A DNA stretch of 64,000 bases from an uncultured Lachnospiraceae bacterium (GTDB lineage Bacteria > Bacillota > Clostridia > Lachnospirales > Lachnospiraceae): assembly GCA_944381635.1 (NCBI GenBank), contig CALWLY010000010.1, positions 1-64,000 on the forward strand. Reading direction: 5' to 3'. The position numbers and the translations under genes are program-made. Of this stretch, positions 1 to 9,090 are shown piece by piece; position 1 is the first letter of the stretch; each line of letters starts with the position of its first letter. Under the pieces are notes generated by a model. The model was given only the letters and a program-made list of their open reading frames with translations, made no database searches and was not told where the DNA came from.

Positions 1-158
1 ATCACTCATTTTTGTAAGAGTAATTGCCACTTTTCTTTTCCCGTCTTTCAAAGTGGAAATAAACTTTTCACTTCAGCGTTTTTTAGTTTGTTTATTTGTT
101 GTTCAGAGATTGGTTTTCCGCGGCAAATTGGCGGCTTGTTTTCCCTTTCCTGCCGTAG

Positions 159-258
159 AAAAAGTGTGCGCTGCAGCGCACACTCGCGCCGAAGCGCGGC
201 TGCGTCAGCAGCCATTTTCCGGTTAATCTCTGATTGCCTGAGCGCTGAGTGCGCATCC
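159..258 (+). repeat. R1, dispersed multi-hairpin intergenic repeat (full copy)
   Basis: It begins AAAAAGTGTGCG and contains consecutive small stem-loops: GTGTGCGC/GCGCACAC, then CGCGCC-GAA-GCGCG, then GGCTGC/GCAGCC. It ends in GAGTGCGCATCC. The same modules recur at 26253, 28985 (inverted) and 30905, with fragments at 35960 and 44458. R1 and R2 share the run AATCTCTGATTGCC. It lies downstream of groEL. Short ORFs across it have no coding support. This is an IS-free palindromic repeat (REP/MITE-like); mobility is not shown. Confidence 0.8.
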
Positions 259-269
259 ACAGCGGAGCG

Positions 270-314
270 TTTTTTTGTATAGTAGGAAATTTCATTTCCT
301 ACTATACAAAAAAA
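270..314. terminator. H1, long perfect hairpin flanked by T7 and A7
   Basis: A 14-bp perfect stem (277-290 with 294-307) has a TTC loop. Seven T precede it and seven A follow, so it reads as an intrinsic terminator on both strands. It sits directly right of repeat R1, in the same relation as H4 to R4 and H5 to R5. It may be part of a composite repeat rather than a gene-specific terminator. Confidence 0.75.
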
Positions 315-356
315 GTGTTCTGAAAGTCGGTCAAAACCTTCTTTCAGAACACTTTT
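308..356 (-). terminator. groESL operon terminator
   Basis: AAAAGTGTTCTGAAAG (311-326) pairs perfectly with 341-356. On the minus strand the stem is followed by a T run (complement of the A tract at 308-314). It lies about 30 bp past the groEL stop, as expected for a rho-independent terminator of the operon. Confidence 0.8.
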
Positions 357-387
357 CCATTTACCACTGTTTTTTAGAAACAGGCAA

Positions 388-2028
<1,641 letters not shown>

Positions 2029-2114
2029 TTACTGTCAGATCATTTCTGACTTCTATTTTTTATTTTTCTTTTTGAAAATCAATCCTGCGTTTGTGTTTCA
2101 GTTTTGAGCTTTTC

Positions 2115-2399
2115 TTATTCGATCACTGCAAGAATATCGGACTGTCTTACTACAATGTATTCGTCCTCATCCAGTTTTACATCGGTTCCTGCATATTTGG
2201 AATAGATAACCTGATCGCCGACTTTCACTTCCATTTTAACTTCCTTGCCGTCAACAACTCCGCCAGGTCCAACTGCAACAACTTCTGCCTGCTGAGGTTT
2301 TTCTTTGTTCTGTCCGGGAAGAACAATGCCGGATTTGGTTGTCTCTTCTGCCACCAGCTGTTTCAATACAACTCTGTCACCTAAAGGTACTAATTTCAT
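2115..2399 (-). CDS. groES: GroES co-chaperonin (Hsp10)
   Basis: The 94-residue protein starts MKLVPLGDRVVLKQ and contains the mobile-loop region TTKSGIVLPG and the DGKEVKMEVKVGDQVIYSKYAG strand region (written here as a class feature of GroES). The start at 2399 is chosen over an in-frame Met 8 codons upstream because CAAGGAGG lies about 9 nt before it and the family begins here. It is the lid of the GroEL chamber. It is first gene of the heat-shock operon, regulated by HrcA through the perfect CIRCE at 2449-2475. Confidence 0.97.
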   Translation of the reverse strand: MKLVPLGDRVVLKQLVAEETTKSGIVLPGQNKEKPQQAEVVAVGPGGVVDGKEVKMEVKVGDQVIYSKYAGTDVKLDEDEYIVVRQSDILAVIE

Positions 2400-2448
2400 G
2401 ATAATGCCTCCTTGTTTTATCAAAACTATCTGTTTATTTTCTCTTTTG

Positions 2449-2475
2449 TTAGCACTCTTTAATATCGAGTGCTAA
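2449..2475 (-). promoter_or_regulatory. CIRCE operator (HrcA binding site)
   Basis: The sequence is TTAGCACTC, nine bases, GAGTGCTAA: a perfect inverted repeat identical to the CIRCE consensus. It lies just downstream of the predicted start site of groES transcription, the standard position for HrcA repression of groESL in Firmicutes. hrcA itself is not in this window. Confidence 0.96.
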
Positions 2476-2486
2476 ACACTATCCAT

Positions 2487-2515
2487 ATATTATGTTCTTT
2501 CCAAACGATATGCAA
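2487..2515 (-). promoter_or_regulatory. Sigma-A type promoter of groESL
   Basis: On the minus strand, TTGCAT (2515-2510) is followed after exactly 17 bp by TAATAT (2492-2487). Transcription would begin about 7 bp later, at the edge of CIRCE, so bound HrcA would block it. Confidence 0.75.
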
Positions 2516-2754
2516 CCGCATCCTCATAAACCAGAATTGCATTTTCTCTTATTATCTCTTGTTTTCTCTTTTTTTCTTGATTTTTTAAAAATTCCCCCAT
2601 ATTTCTGAATTTAATATTTTTTTTAGATTTTGCTGTTCGGGGACAATCCAGATAGAACTTCCCCTCTGTATACTGCTATCCGTGTGCTGTCTTTCCTCGT
2701 CTATATTCATTGACCACAGATGTTCAAAGAAATCTTATCCGCCTTCAGACGAAA
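2516..2754. other. AT-rich intergenic stretch without recognised gene
   Basis: Between the groESL promoter and the toxin-antitoxin terminator no ORF has both a ribosome site and recognisable content. T-rich runs (around 2560-2630) are present but no clear stem-loop or RNA gene was found. Confidence 0.5.
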
Positions 2755-2787
2755 GAAAAGCCAGAGTTTTTCTTCCTTACTCTGGCT
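2755..2787 (-). terminator. Terminator of the toxin-antitoxin operon
   Basis: AGCCAGAGT (2759-2767) pairs with ACTCTGGCT (2779-2787). In the minus direction the stem is followed by TTTTCTTTC. It ends right after the toxin gene stop. Confidence 0.7.
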
Positions 2788-2792
2788 CTTTC

Positions 2793-3095
2793 TCATACAT
2801 TTCGCCCCTGATACTGTATGGTCACAACATGAACGCTTTTGCTTGATTCATCAATTTTAAAAATGGCAATATAATTATCTATGAGCAATTGTCGGTATCC
2901 TTTCCCGGCATATCTTCCTTCGGTTCGTTCTTGATGCGACTGAGGGAAAGTTTCTAATTTCTTTAATGCCGCCCAAATTCGATCCGTCTGCCCTTTCGCA
3001 TTTTCCGGTGATAGCTTTTCCAAAGCAATGTAGGAAAAAATATCCTCAATTTCACGAAATGCCTGTTGATTTAATCTAACTTTATACTTATCCAT
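2793..3095 (-). CDS. RelE/ParE-family toxin
   Basis: The 100-residue basic protein has the compact RelE/ParE layout: an N-terminal helical hairpin (KVRLNQQAFREIEDIFSYI), a central basic strand region (GYRQLLIDNYIAIFKID) and a C-terminal VHVVTIQYQGRNV strand. Members either cleave mRNA at the ribosome (RelE) or poison gyrase (ParE); the sequence does not decide which. Its start overlaps the end of the antitoxin gene by 8 nt, implying translational coupling. A terminator follows directly, so the two genes form a closed two-gene operon. The family call is firm; the target is not. Confidence 0.88.
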   Translation of the reverse strand: MDKYKVRLNQQAFREIEDIFSYIALEKLSPENAKGQTDRIWAALKKLETFPQSHQERTEGRYAGKGYRQLLIDNYIAIFKIDESSKSVHVVTIQYQGRNV

Positions 3096-3351
3096 AGTAT
3101 TTTCTATTCAATTTCTCAAACGCTTCATCAAGATCAATCGAAGCGCCTCCTTCTTCCATTTCTTTCTCGGATTCATAGATTGCCTGGTCAATCCGGTTGG
3201 CTTTTGCAAATTTATCATATAATTCACTGCTCATTACAACTAAATCACTGTATCCATTTTTAGTAATAAAAATCGGTTCCTGTATTTTATGAGCCATATC
3301 GGATATCTCGCTTGTATTGCGGAGATCTTTAATTGGCATAATAACCGGCAT
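3088..3351 (-). CDS. Phd/YefM-family antitoxin
   Basis: The 87-residue protein has the Phd/YefM N-terminal DNA-binding fold (PIKDLRNTSEISDMAHKI, then PIFITKNGYSDLVVMS) and a charged C-terminal tail (EKEMEEGGASIDLDEAFEKL) of the kind that wraps the toxin. The start at 3351 is chosen over one nine codons upstream because AAAGGAGT lies 7 nt before it. It should neutralise the downstream RelE/ParE toxin and, with it, repress its own promoter. A perfect palindrome 25 bp upstream is the likely operator. Confidence 0.88.
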   Translation of the reverse strand: MPVIMPIKDLRNTSEISDMAHKIQEPIFITKNGYSDLVVMSSELYDKFAKANRIDQAIYESEKEMEEGGASIDLDEAFEKLNRKYYG

Positions 3352-3375
3352 AATATCAACTCCTTTCTTTAGCAA

Positions 3376-3396
3376 CATAATTATAGCATAATTATG
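3376..3396 (-). promoter_or_regulatory. Palindromic operator upstream of the antitoxin
   Basis: CATAATTAT-agc-ATAATTATG is a perfect 9-bp inverted repeat. It contains a TATAAT on the minus strand and lies 25 bp before the antitoxin start codon. Conditional autorepression through such palindromes is usual for Phd/YefM systems; that this one is bound is inferred. Confidence 0.65.
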
Positions 3397-3431
3397 TCAA
3401 GAAGTACACTCAATTATTCGCCCAGCTGCCC

Positions 3432-5252
3432 CTATAACTCATTAATAGTCTCTGTCACGGAAATATTCCGAATTCTTTTAGCCGGAGCATAGACAGCAAT
3501 AACCGCTGCCAAAAATACAAACAAAAGTATCATTGCCAGAGAGGCAACCGGCACGTTCCACCTTTCATAGGGGAAGTGACTGGTAATAAGGACGTCATAC
3601 AGCAGTTTATGAAAAGGCAGGCCCACTGCGCAGCCCGCAATACATCCAAAAACAGCATAAGTAAACGCTTCTGCTGCAATCATTTTTGTAACCTGATATT
3701 CATCCATTCCCACTGCCCGCATTGCTCCATACTGCTTCATTCTGGAAGATACACTCATGGAAATGCTGTTGATAATGTTCAGCACCGCAACCAAAGTGAT
3801 AACCGCCAAAAATCCATACACACAGGACACAAATGCTATATAGGTGCCGGTTGTGCGCTGATCCCTCTTATCGCTGAAGATATATTGGCTCCCTGCCAAA
3901 CTGCGGATTGCCTCGACGTCCTCATCGGATGCATCTGCGGTTGTCTGTATCTGGACCAGTGAATAATCCGTCTCTCCGGTCAGACGGACAAAGGTTTCAC
4001 TGGAAACAATAAGCGTAATTTTGCCGCCGGTGAGACCATCGGCGCTAAAAGGATTGTATTTTAATAAACCGGCTATTTCAAGTTCTTCGTTTCCCATAAG
4101 AATTTTATCCCCGATTTTCCAGGAACTGTCAGGGTCCCACGTTGCCAGCACATAACTACTGTCTCCGTAAACCTTTGACAAATCGCTGCCTCGTTTTAAT
4201 GTATCATCTTTTTTCAGACAGTCTAAATCAAAATCATCATAAGAAATCAAATCAATCGCAGTAAAAAGCGCAGTCTCACCGCTTAGTTTTGCAGGAATTT
4301 CCAAACAGCTGCGGCGGCCGTAGACGCATTTTACTCCCTCCATACCGCTGATTTTCTGAATCAGCTCACGATTTACAGAGTTGGTTCCGTCAGCGCTTGA
4401 AACAGTGAGATCAGAGGCGGCGGCAGACTGCGGCATAAGGCATCCTACAAAGTCTATCAAAGCAGAAAAACTTAAAAAAAGAATAATACTCAGGGCAAAA
4501 GAGCCTGTCATCAGAAGCAGATTTTTCTTTGCCGAAACAGCGTGATGTATGCCCAGGGCCGTTTCCATTTTGAAAAAGCGCGCATTCACCGGATAAGAAA
4601 TTGCCGCGACATTTTCCGAATTTCCCGAAACCGCTGTGGCAGGCGGCACCTTTGCTGCCCTTCTGGCCGGAGCCCTTGCCGCAATCAGCACCGCAGCAAC
4701 TCCCACCGCAATACCGCTGACAATTCCGAGGATGCTGACCCCAAAAAGCGGAATGTGGGAAAATTCCTCACCAACAAGAAAACGCAGTGCAGCGCACAGT
4801 CCCCATGTTGTGACAATTCCAAGGGCGAGCCCGATAGGAACCGCAGTTTTACACCAGTTAAGCGCTTCCAGTGTTACAAATCGGATAATCTGCTGTCTGC
4901 TCATTCCAATACATCGCATCATTCCGAAAAACCGGATTCTCCAGGCCACGCTGCTGTTGATGCTGCTTGAAATCATCAGCACGCCTGCAATCAATATCAG
5001 CAGAAACAATACCCCGGCAATCAGCAAAAGCGACTGCCCCATTTCACTGGAATACAGGTCCTGAAACGACAGACTGCCATGCTTTTCCATAAGTCTTGTC
5101 TGCTCCATCCTGGCGCCCATCTCCGCCATACTGAACACAGACGTTACCATAAATACTGCAAAAATAATACACAAAAGCGTCATACGATTCTGACGTTTGT
5201 GTACTTTGGCGGAAATCGGGATAAGGCTTAAATAACTTCTCATTCGCGGCAC
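3432..5252 (-). CDS. FtsX-like ABC transporter permease
   Basis: The 606-residue membrane protein has about eight hydrophobic segments in two FtsX-type halves (near residues 23-45, 73-95, 137-160, 167-192, 245-268, 470-500, 520-550 and 570-595). A roughly 200-residue extracytoplasmic domain separates segments 5 and 6. Repeated FRxMRCIGMS/AMRAVGMD motifs after the permease helices are typical coupling regions. It overlaps the ATPase gene by 13 nt and closes a regulator-kinase-ATPase-permease operon. Family members of this arrangement export or detoxify cell-envelope-active peptides or lipids; the substrate here is unknown. The eight-segment layout differs from the ten of classical BceB. Confidence 0.85.
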   Translation of the reverse strand: MPRMRSYLSLIPISAKVHKRQNRMTLLCIIFAVFMVTSVFSMAEMGARMEQTRLMEKHGSLSFQDLYSSEMGQSLLLIAGVLFLLILIAGVLMISSSINSSVAWRIRFFGMMRCIGMSRQQIIRFVTLEALNWCKTAVPIGLALGIVTTWGLCAALRFLVGEEFSHIPLFGVSILGIVSGIAVGVAAVLIAARAPARRAAKVPPATAVSGNSENVAAISYPVNARFFKMETALGIHHAVSAKKNLLLMTGSFALSIILFLSFSALIDFVGCLMPQSAAASDLTVSSADGTNSVNRELIQKISGMEGVKCVYGRRSCLEIPAKLSGETALFTAIDLISYDDFDLDCLKKDDTLKRGSDLSKVYGDSSYVLATWDPDSSWKIGDKILMGNEELEIAGLLKYNPFSADGLTGGKITLIVSSETFVRLTGETDYSLVQIQTTADASDEDVEAIRSLAGSQYIFSDKRDQRTTGTYIAFVSCVYGFLAVITLVAVLNIINSISMSVSSRMKQYGAMRAVGMDEYQVTKMIAAEAFTYAVFGCIAGCAVGLPFHKLLYDVLITSHFPYERWNVPVASLAMILLFVFLAAVIAVYAPAKRIRNISVTETINEL

Positions 5253-5923
5253 CTCCCGAAATCCGTCAATACACCGTCAGACACCTGCAAAATCCGATCC
5301 GCAGTCTGAGCAATACTCCTGCTGTGAGTGATCATCACAATCGTCTGCTCATATTTTCTGGAAGCTTCCTTGAGCAAAGCAATTACCTCGCTTGTATTTT
5401 TGGTATCAAGATTGCCTGTCGGTTCGTCGGCAAGAATCAGCGCAGGCCGTGTCATCAAAGCACGCCCGATTGCCACCCGCTGTTGCTGCCCGCCGGACAG
5501 CTGGCTGGGCAGGTGACGGCGGCGCTCTTTCAAGTTCAGCACGGCAAGCAGTTCTTCCAGACGCTTTTTGTCCGGCTTTTGATAGTCAAGCAATACCGGA
5601 AAAATCATGTTCTGCTCCACAGTCAGCTCCGGAATCAGGTTAAAGCTCTGAAAAATAAAACCGATATTTCTGCGCCGGAAAACAGTCAGACTGCGCTCTT
5701 TCATGGCGAAAATATCTTTCCCGTCGATAAACACTTTCCCGGAAGTGGGAATATCCAGTGCACCAATCATATTTAACAGCGTACTTTTTCCGGAACCAGA
5801 CTCCCCCACAACCGCGACAAACTCGCCCTTGGGAACAGAAAATGTCACATTTTGCAATGCATGCACAGCAGTCTCACCGCTCCCATAAGTTTTGGAAATA
5901 CTTTTAACTTCTAATAGATCCAT
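5240..5923 (-). CDS. ABC transporter ATP-binding protein (MacB/LolD/BceA type)
   Basis: The 227-residue ATPase has every motor motif: Walker [10 protein letters not shown] near residue 38, Q-loop IFQSFNLI, signature [15 protein letters not shown], Walker [13 protein letters not shown] and a switch His in MITHS. The family pairs with FtsX-like permeases, and the partner gene starts within its last 13 nt. The cytoplasmic ATPase powers conformational change of the permease. Downstream of a two-component pair, it is probably induced by the substrate sensed by that kinase or transporter. Confidence 0.92.
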   Translation of the reverse strand: MDLLEVKSISKTYGSGETAVHALQNVTFSVPKGEFVAVVGESGSGKSTLLNMIGALDIPTSGKVFIDGKDIFAMKERSLTVFRRRNIGFIFQSFNLIPELTVEQNMIFPVLLDYQKPDKKRLEELLAVLNLKERRRHLPSQLSGGQQQRVAIGRALMTRPALILADEPTGNLDTKNTSEVIALLKEASRKYEQTIVMITHSRSIAQTADRILQVSDGVLTDFGRCRE

Positions 5924-5996
5924 TCCGTTTTACCCCTCTTTCTGTCTTGTTATGGAAAGAGTAACACAGCAATCTTACTGTCAGGTGACCTTTATC

Positions 5997-7034
5997 CTAC
6001 AATTTTGTAGGAATCAGGAAATTGATGGTAAAGGTTGTGCCTTTTCCCAGTTCACTGTCAACTTCCATCGTCCCGCTGTGAGCTTCCACAATCGCCTTTG
6101 CCAGCGGAAGTCCCAATCCCGTTCCCTGCACATCCTGGGAAAACCGGCTGCGGTAAAACCTTTTGAAAATATGAGGCAAATCCTCCGAATGGATGCCGCT
6201 TCCGTTATCGCTGACAACAATTTGCACAATCGATGCAAATTTTCGCCATTCAACGCGAATGGTATTTCCTTTCTCGGTATGGTCGAAAGCATTTTTCACC
6301 AGATTGGTAATTGCCTCCGTCAGCCAATTCCGGTCGCACAGCAGTGTAACCGTATCGTCGCCGGAAACAATCAGCGCTTTCCCTTCCTGTTTTGCCTGAC
6401 AGGAAAAATGTTTTTCGATATATTCCATCATTTCGGATAGATTTTCAACCGTCTTGTCGATTGTCATCGTCCCTGCATCCAGCTTCGTGATCTTCAGCAG
6501 ATTTTGGACAAGCGTTTCAATCCGATCCAGCTCCTGCTCGGAAAGAGCCGTAAACTCCCGGATTGTGGGATCCTCCTCTGCCTCTTCCTGCAAAAGTCCG
6601 TTATAGACGTTTAAGGCAGCCAGCGGTGTTTTTAGCTGATGGGAAATGTCCGAAATGGTATCTTTCAGAAATCTTTTGGCATTTCCTTCCTGTTCAGCGT
6701 GCGCATTGAGAATGGAAGCAAGCGAATTGATCTCATGGAACAGTCTGTACAAATCGCCCTCCTCATCGCATGCAATCCGTGCATTCCTATCTCCGGAAAT
6801 ATATTCTTCAATCTGTGTTATGGCCTTTTCCAGAGTCCTGGCCTGGTCGCGAAAATACAGATACATGGCTGCAAAAATAAATATTCCCATGCCCGCACAA
6901 GACAGCAGTACATACCATGCCGCGTTTTCCAGCCTTAAACCTGCACAGGCAACGGCAATCCATGTAAAAACCACAAGGAATAACAGTACAGAACCAAAAA
7001 GATATTTTATTTTCCTGTTTACAAATATTTTCAT
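5997..7034 (-). CDS. Sensor histidine kinase, intramembrane-sensing type
   Basis: The 345-residue kinase has two N-terminal membrane helices (about residues 8-30 and 36-58) joined by only a few residues, so there is almost no outside sensor domain. A linker follows, then the HisKA box DISHQLKTPLAAL with the phosphoacceptor His. The HATPase domain has N box NLVKNAFDH, DNGSGI and GTGLGLPLAKAIV. The start at 7034 is chosen for a GAGGTG site 4 nt upstream. It lies 8 bp after the response regulator stop. Short-loop kinases next to FtsX-type ABC transporters usually sense through the transporter (BceS-like), which is inferred here. Confidence 0.9.
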   Translation of the reverse strand: MKIFVNRKIKYLFGSVLLFLVVFTWIAVACAGLRLENAAWYVLLSCAGMGIFIFAAMYLYFRDQARTLEKAITQIEEYISGDRNARIACDEEGDLYRLFHEINSLASILNAHAEQEGNAKRFLKDTISDISHQLKTPLAALNVYNGLLQEEAEEDPTIREFTALSEQELDRIETLVQNLLKITKLDAGTMTIDKTVENLSEMMEYIEKHFSCQAKQEGKALIVSGDDTVTLLCDRNWLTEAITNLVKNAFDHTEKGNTIRVEWRKFASIVQIVVSDNGSGIHSEDLPHIFKRFYRSRFSQDVQGTGLGLPLAKAIVEAHSGTMEVDSELGKGTTFTINFLIPTKL

Positions 7035-7042
7035 AGAGCACC

Positions 7043-7765
7043 TCAATCCATGGTATTCCATTTGTACCCCATACGTCTGACAGTCACGATATTCTGAGGA
7101 TTGCCCGGGTCATCTTCAATTTTAGTGCGAAGCCTTCGGATATAGACAGTCAGAGTGTTGCTGTCTATGTATTTTTCATCACAATCCCAGAGTTTTCCAA
7201 GGATTTGCTCCGGTGACAGAACAACATTCGGATTTTCCATGAACAGACACAGCAGCTTATATTCACCGGCAGTCAAATCGATTCGAGTGCCATTTTTATA
7301 GACTTCCCCCTTTAGCAGCTGCACTTTGAGACCGTTAGAATTTAATTCCACATCCGCCTGGCTAAAATTATCGCTTCTTCGAAGAAGCGCATTTACCCTC
7401 GATAAAAATACAGCCAGCTTAAATGGTTTCGTGATGTAATCATCGCCGCCTATATCAAGTCCCATAATGATGTCCGTCTCCTCATCCGCCGCCGTCAGAA
7501 AGATGATCGGCACTTTAGACGCCCGGCGAATTTTTCTGCATAAATCATAGCCGGAACCGTCAGGAAGCGACACATCCAAAATGACTAAATCATAGTTTCC
7601 GTTTGCCCACATTTTCTCAGCTTCGGCGCTTGTCCGGGCAATCGTGATCTCAAATCCCTGCTTCTTGATGGCAAAAGACAAACCGTTGATCAGGCTCCTG
7701 TCATCTTCCACAAAGAAAATATGCTTTTTTCTTTTTCCTGTATCTTTCAAAGTCATATCGTCCAT
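7043..7765 (-). CDS. OmpR/PhoB-family response regulator
   Basis: The 240-residue protein has a receiver domain (acidic pair VEDD, phosphoacceptor Asp in LVILDVSLPDGSG, Thr in IIFLTAADE, Lys in YITKPF) and a C-terminal winged helix ending in the DNA-contact strand TVRRMGYKW. It should be phosphorylated by the kinase encoded 8 bp downstream and activate the ABC transporter genes in the same operon. A GGAGAGG site precedes the first ATG. A candidate promoter lies about 145 bp upstream. Confidence 0.94.
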   Translation of the reverse strand: MDDMTLKDTGKRKKHIFFVEDDRSLINGLSFAIKKQGFEITIARTSAEAEKMWANGNYDLVILDVSLPDGSGYDLCRKIRRASKVPIIFLTAADEETDIIMGLDIGGDDYITKPFKLAVFLSRVNALLRRSDNFSQADVELNSNGLKVQLLKGEVYKNGTRIDLTAGEYKLLCLFMENPNVVLSPEQILGKLWDCDEKYIDSNTLTVYIRRLRTKIEDDPGNPQNIVTVRRMGYKWNTMD

Positions 7766-7810
7766 ACTCTATCCTCTCCGTTTTACCTCATGATACCACG
7801 GCGGATTTGT

Positions 7811-7825
7811 CAGTACAATTGAAAC
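7811..7825 (+). repeat. 15-bp direct repeat, left copy
   Basis: CAGTACAATTGAAAC occurs here and identically at 8982-8996. The two copies bracket the AbiE remnant. They could be a deletion or insertion scar or shared promoter sequence. Confidence 0.6.
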
Positions 7826-7843
7826 TGCTGCTTTAAAAGAATT

Positions 7844-7893
7844 TAGCGTCGGTGTGCAGGGACAATACGCCTCAGCCCTGTACACCGACGCTA
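7844..7893. repeat. P1, dispersed palindromic repeat
   Basis: TAGCGTCGGTGTGCAGGG (7844-7861) pairs with its near-perfect reverse complement at 7876-7893 around a loop GACAATACGCCTCAG. A homologous element with the same arms and a similar loop lies at 9690-9740. It falls in the leader between the candidate regulator promoter and the response regulator gene. Confidence 0.8.
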
Positions 7894-8079
7894 ACCTTGA
7901 AATTAAAGACCATACTTCATATATACAAATAGTGTCAATAGTTTTTTGCAAAACTAAAATTTTGCTGCTTGGCAGCCGGTGGTCAACCGGCCGTTTCCAT
8001 TCTTCTGAAGAAGATTCAACCTATGTATCGCTGCCATAATAACACTCCATTCCAAATCGGCGGCATAAGAAAATTTCTT
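7894..8079. other. Non-coding remnant between AbiEii stub and regulator promoter
   Basis: Apart from the candidate promoter, the only feature is a minus-strand run of about 27 codons starting at ATG near 8035 behind GGAGTG. It has no recognisable content. The stretch may be debris of the deleted toxin gene. Confidence 0.35.
7909..7938 (-). promoter_or_regulatory. Candidate promoter of the regulator-kinase-ABC operon
   Basis: On the minus strand TTGACA (7938-7933) is followed after 18 bp by TATGGT (7914-7909). The -35 is consensus, the -10 matches four of six. The transcript would carry hairpin P1 in its leader. Confidence 0.4.
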
Positions 8080-8211
8080 CTAATAAGCTGACCAAAAACT
8101 TTGCATGATTAGGCTGTTTTCCACTTCATCAAATACCTCTTCCGCCTCCGCAGAATTTTTTCTGGACAGGTTGCGAATTAGATCTTTTAACTGCCTTGCT
8201 GTCTTTATCAT
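8080..8211 (-). pseudogene. Truncated AbiEii-type nucleotidyltransferase toxin
   Basis: The 43-codon reading frame begins MIKTARQLKDLIRNLSRKNS, which resembles the N-terminus usual for AbiEii proteins placed after AbiEi (known from memory). It then runs into unrelated sequence and a TAG stop. Full AbiEii proteins are roughly 250-300 residues with a GSxxD nucleotidyltransferase core, which is absent. The start overlaps the AbiEi stop as ATGA, the classic coupled arrangement. The toxin body appears deleted after about codon 21. Confidence 0.7.
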
Positions 8212-8819
8212 AAGAGTACCTCTAAATATTGCCGTAAAATTCTCTCTACCCGAAACATCCCGGCATAACGCATCAGTGTCCGTAAATTTTTGTCTTTCCG
8301 GCGGGCATAGCTTTTTAATGCTCCCTGAAATGTCTGCATCTCGATACTGCTCCGATTACGAATCAGATCACATATAGTCCGTTCCATGTCGTAAACAGGA
8401 ATCGTATGCCCAAACGGAGTCTGCGCTGTTGACAGTCCCACCTCATGTAATTCTGGTTTTACGGTAAAGACCTGGATTCCTTCCGCTTTCAGCTTCGTCG
8501 GGTTATAGCCGTTCTTCAGCGTAACCGCATATTGCATAGGTTCACGATCCGTCAAATCGTGAAAAAACAAAGCAGTTTCATGCGAGAAGACCACTTGTTC
8601 AAAACGTAAATGGAGAAGATACGTAGTATCTACCCAGGAATCTTTCGAGAGATAGATTCCATGTGCCACCCGTTCCATGCCCCGTGCTTTCACATAATCA
8701 TAAAAGATCGGCTTGGAAATACCGGCAGCCACTACCTGGGCAGTCCGCAGCATCCCATCCTGGTCATCCGCCATTTGGTCCAATTTTTCATACAGGCTCA
8801 TGCACGCACTTTCTTTCAC
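8208..8819 (-). CDS. AbiEi-family antitoxin (type IV toxin-antitoxin)
   Basis: The 203-residue protein has an N-terminal winged-helix region (MLRTAQVVAAGISKPIFYDYV, then RVAHGIYL), followed by the AbiEi antitoxin core with FSHETALFFHDLTDR, YNPTK and YDMERTICDLIRNR. In intact systems it represses the operon and counteracts the nucleotidyltransferase AbiEii; the system gives abortive phage defence or plasmid stabilisation. Here only a stub of the toxin follows, coupled by an ATGA overlap, so this is probably an orphan antitoxin. An alternative start is the Met at codon 7. Confidence 0.88.
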   Translation of the reverse strand: MKESACMSLYEKLDQMADDQDGMLRTAQVVAAGISKPIFYDYVKARGMERVAHGIYLSKDSWVDTTYLLHLRFEQVVFSHETALFFHDLTDREPMQYAVTLKNGYNPTKLKAEGIQVFTVKPELHEVGLSTAQTPFGHTIPVYDMERTICDLIRNRSSIEMQTFQGALKSYARRKDKNLRTLMRYAGMFRVERILRQYLEVLL

Positions 8820-8920
8820 ACTAATATTATATATAAAATTAGTTCAAAAGTAAAGTTGCAAAAACTGTTGTATTACCAACGTTGCCGATAATAAATTTTG
8901 AAGCAATCTTCTGCGGCAAG

Positions 8921-8981
8921 TACACAACAAAACCCTGCTTGCTATGAAAGCCAGCTGCAAGCAGGATTTTGTTGTGTTGTA
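8921..8981. repeat. Long hairpin between AbiEi and the acetyltransferase
   Basis: ACAACAAAACCCTGCTTGC (8924-8942) pairs with a near-perfect complement at 8957-8978 with one mismatch bulge. It lacks a clear T run. It lies in the divergent intergenic region, before the GNAT promoter. Confidence 0.6.
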
Positions 8982-8996
8982 CAGTACAATTGAAAC
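8982..8996 (+). repeat. 15-bp direct repeat, right copy
   Basis: Exact copy of 7811-7825. Its TTGAAA doubles as the -35 box of the candidate acetyltransferase promoter. Confidence 0.6.
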
Positions 8997-9019
8997 CGAA
9001 AAGAAAGATGTGTTACAAT
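8990..9019 (+). promoter_or_regulatory. Candidate promoter of the GNAT gene
   Basis: TTGAAA (8990-8995) and TACAAT (9014-9019) are 18 bp apart, about 70 bp before the start codon. Confidence 0.5.
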
Positions 9020-9090
9020 ATTTATGCTGCAGAGAAAATTGACTCATTATATTTTCTATACTATAAAAACCCTTAAGGAGCCAAAACCCT

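Noticed and set aside
48-295. Short ORFs over repeat R1
   Set aside because: They only reflect the GC-rich palindromic repeat; no ribosome site or family.
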